Source of the DNA: Patagioenas fasciata
Taxonomy: Eukaryota; Chordata; Aves; Columbiformes; Columbidae
DNA length: 64,000 bases
NCBI RefSeq assembly: GCF_037038585.1
Contig: NC_092521.1
Location: 148,332,605-148,396,604, forward strand
Direction: 5' to 3'
The translations under genes and the position numbers were made by a program. The notes beneath the pieces were generated by a model. That model searched no databases. It was given only the letters and a program-made list of their open reading frames with translations, and had not been told where the DNA came from. Shown one piece after another: positions 63,227 through 64,000 of this stretch. The stretch's first letter is position 1. Every line of letters begins with the position of its first letter.

Positions 63227-64000
63227 TGATCCTGAGCGTGGAAGAAGCAGAGCATTCCCATATGTAGGAAGTCAGGGAAGGGAACCGAGAGGCCTGTGTG
63301 GTTGAATAGGGATCTGTTGGGTATGCTCAAGCAGAAGAGGAGAGTTTACAGATCATGGAAGCAGGGGCTGGCCACTTGGGAGGAATATAAGGCTGCTGTT
63401 AGAGGATGTAGGAAGGCAGCTAGGGTAGCCAAGGCCTCCTTAGAATTACAGCTGGCGAGAGGGGTCAAGGACAGCAAAAAGAACTTTTTCAAATACATAG
63501 CAGATAAAACTAATACCGAAGGCAATGTAGGCCCACTGATGAATGAGGTGGGTGCCCTGGTGGCAGAAGATACAGAGAAGGCAGAATTACTGAATGCCTT
63601 CTTTGTCTCTGTCTACTCTGCTGGAGGCTGTCCTGGGGAACCCTGTACCCCTGAGACCCTGGATGAAGCCAGGTCAGTGGAGGAGTTTGCTTTAGTCGAT
63701 GAGGACTGGGTTAGGGAGCAATTAAATAGTCTGGACATCCATAAATCCATGGGTCCAGATGGGATGCATCTACGGGTGCTGAGGGAGCTGGCTGAAGTCA
63801 TTTCTAGACCAGTCTCCATCATCTTTGCCAAGTTTTAGGAAATGGGAGAGGTGCCCGAGGACTGGAGGAAAGCAAATGTCACCCCAGTCTTCAAAAAGGG
63901 CAAGAAGGAGGACCTGGGTAATTATAGACTGGTCAGCCTCACCTCTGTCCCTGGGAAAGTAATGGAACAGCTTATCCTTGGTGCCATCTCAAGGCATATC
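63227..64000 (+). mobile_element. CR1 LINE, plus strand, 5' inverted, 3' end beyond window
   Basis: From 63,250 to 64,000 (751 bases) this is collinear with the left CR1 (positions 883 down to 133, also 751 bases), with no net indel. I count about 40 mismatches by eye, mostly transitions. It encodes the end of the endonuclease region, the CR1 linker (KSMGPDGMH near 63,742-63,770) and the start of the reverse transcriptase ([12 protein letters not shown] near 63,880). The first 23 bases (63,227-63,249) match the same element in reverse orientation. The element lies in an intron of the MAM gene, in sense orientation, and runs off the right edge. Confidence 0.93.
63263..64000 (+). pseudogene. 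CR1 ORF2 fragment with premature stop
   Basis: The ORF2 frame is open from the 5' end to a TAG at 63,836-63,838, where the left copy has TGG (Trp) in the segment AKSWEMGE; here it reads AKF-stop-EMGE. Beyond the stop the same frame stays open to the edge ([14 protein letters not shown]...). The endonuclease domain is missing because of the 5' truncation, so the copy cannot encode a working ORF2 protein. Confidence 0.9.

Noticed and set aside
1..64000. tRNA, rRNA, CRISPR array, bacterial-type operon or defence system
   Set aside because: None was seen. The AT-rich, intron-bearing, CR1-containing sequence is vertebrate nuclear DNA, so such systems are not expected.

Overview
This window reads as nuclear DNA from a bird. 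The background is AT-rich and gene-poor. The recognisable repeats are CR1 LINEs, including 3' tails with the usual avian ORF2 C-terminal coding sequence, and LTRs of avian endogenous-retrovirus type. I see no bacterial-style gene packing, tRNA, rRNA or CRISPR array.

Layout: (1) 1 to about 2,590 holds a CR1 element on the minus strand. Its 3' part runs off the left edge. It keeps an ORF1 frame (esterase-like) and an ORF2 frame (endonuclease, linker, start of reverse transcriptase) that I read as open without a stop for 636 codons to the window edge. (2) About 4,880-5,948 is an ERV-type LTR on the plus strand with internal tandem units. (3) 5,949-51,471 is a long stretch without a convincing gene. 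It carries a CR1 3' tail at 14,470-14,985, a very old dispersed repeat near 19,879-20,010, homopolymers and G/T-rich microsatellites, and one weak exon-like ORF near 31.3-31.6 kb. (4) 51,472-62,648 holds the 5' part of one plus-strand protein-coding gene. Five coding exons splice in phase into a signal peptide, a short Cys-bearing spacer and one complete MAM domain with four cysteines. The gene continues off the right edge. The best guess is MALRD1 (MAM and LDL-receptor class A domain containing 1), but only the MAM part is visible, so the gene name is provisional. Its introns carry an antisense solo LTR (57,218-57,821), an antisense CR1 fragment (61,798-62,160) and a UG-rich tract. (5) 63,227-64,000 holds a second CR1 copy on the plus strand, closely related to the left one, with a 5' inversion and one premature stop.

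How it fits together: the only host gene supported is the secreted or membrane-anchored MAM protein. Almost everything else recognisable is retroelement. The two related CR1 copies lie in inverted orientation about 63 kb apart and bracket the start of the gene. The open left copy, and about 5% divergence between the two, point to comparatively recent CR1 activity in this lineage. No unknown multi-gene system is visible. The most unusual features are the apparently intact CR1 ORF2, the 23-bp 5' inversion in the right CR1, and the non-consensus splice donor of MAM exon 4.
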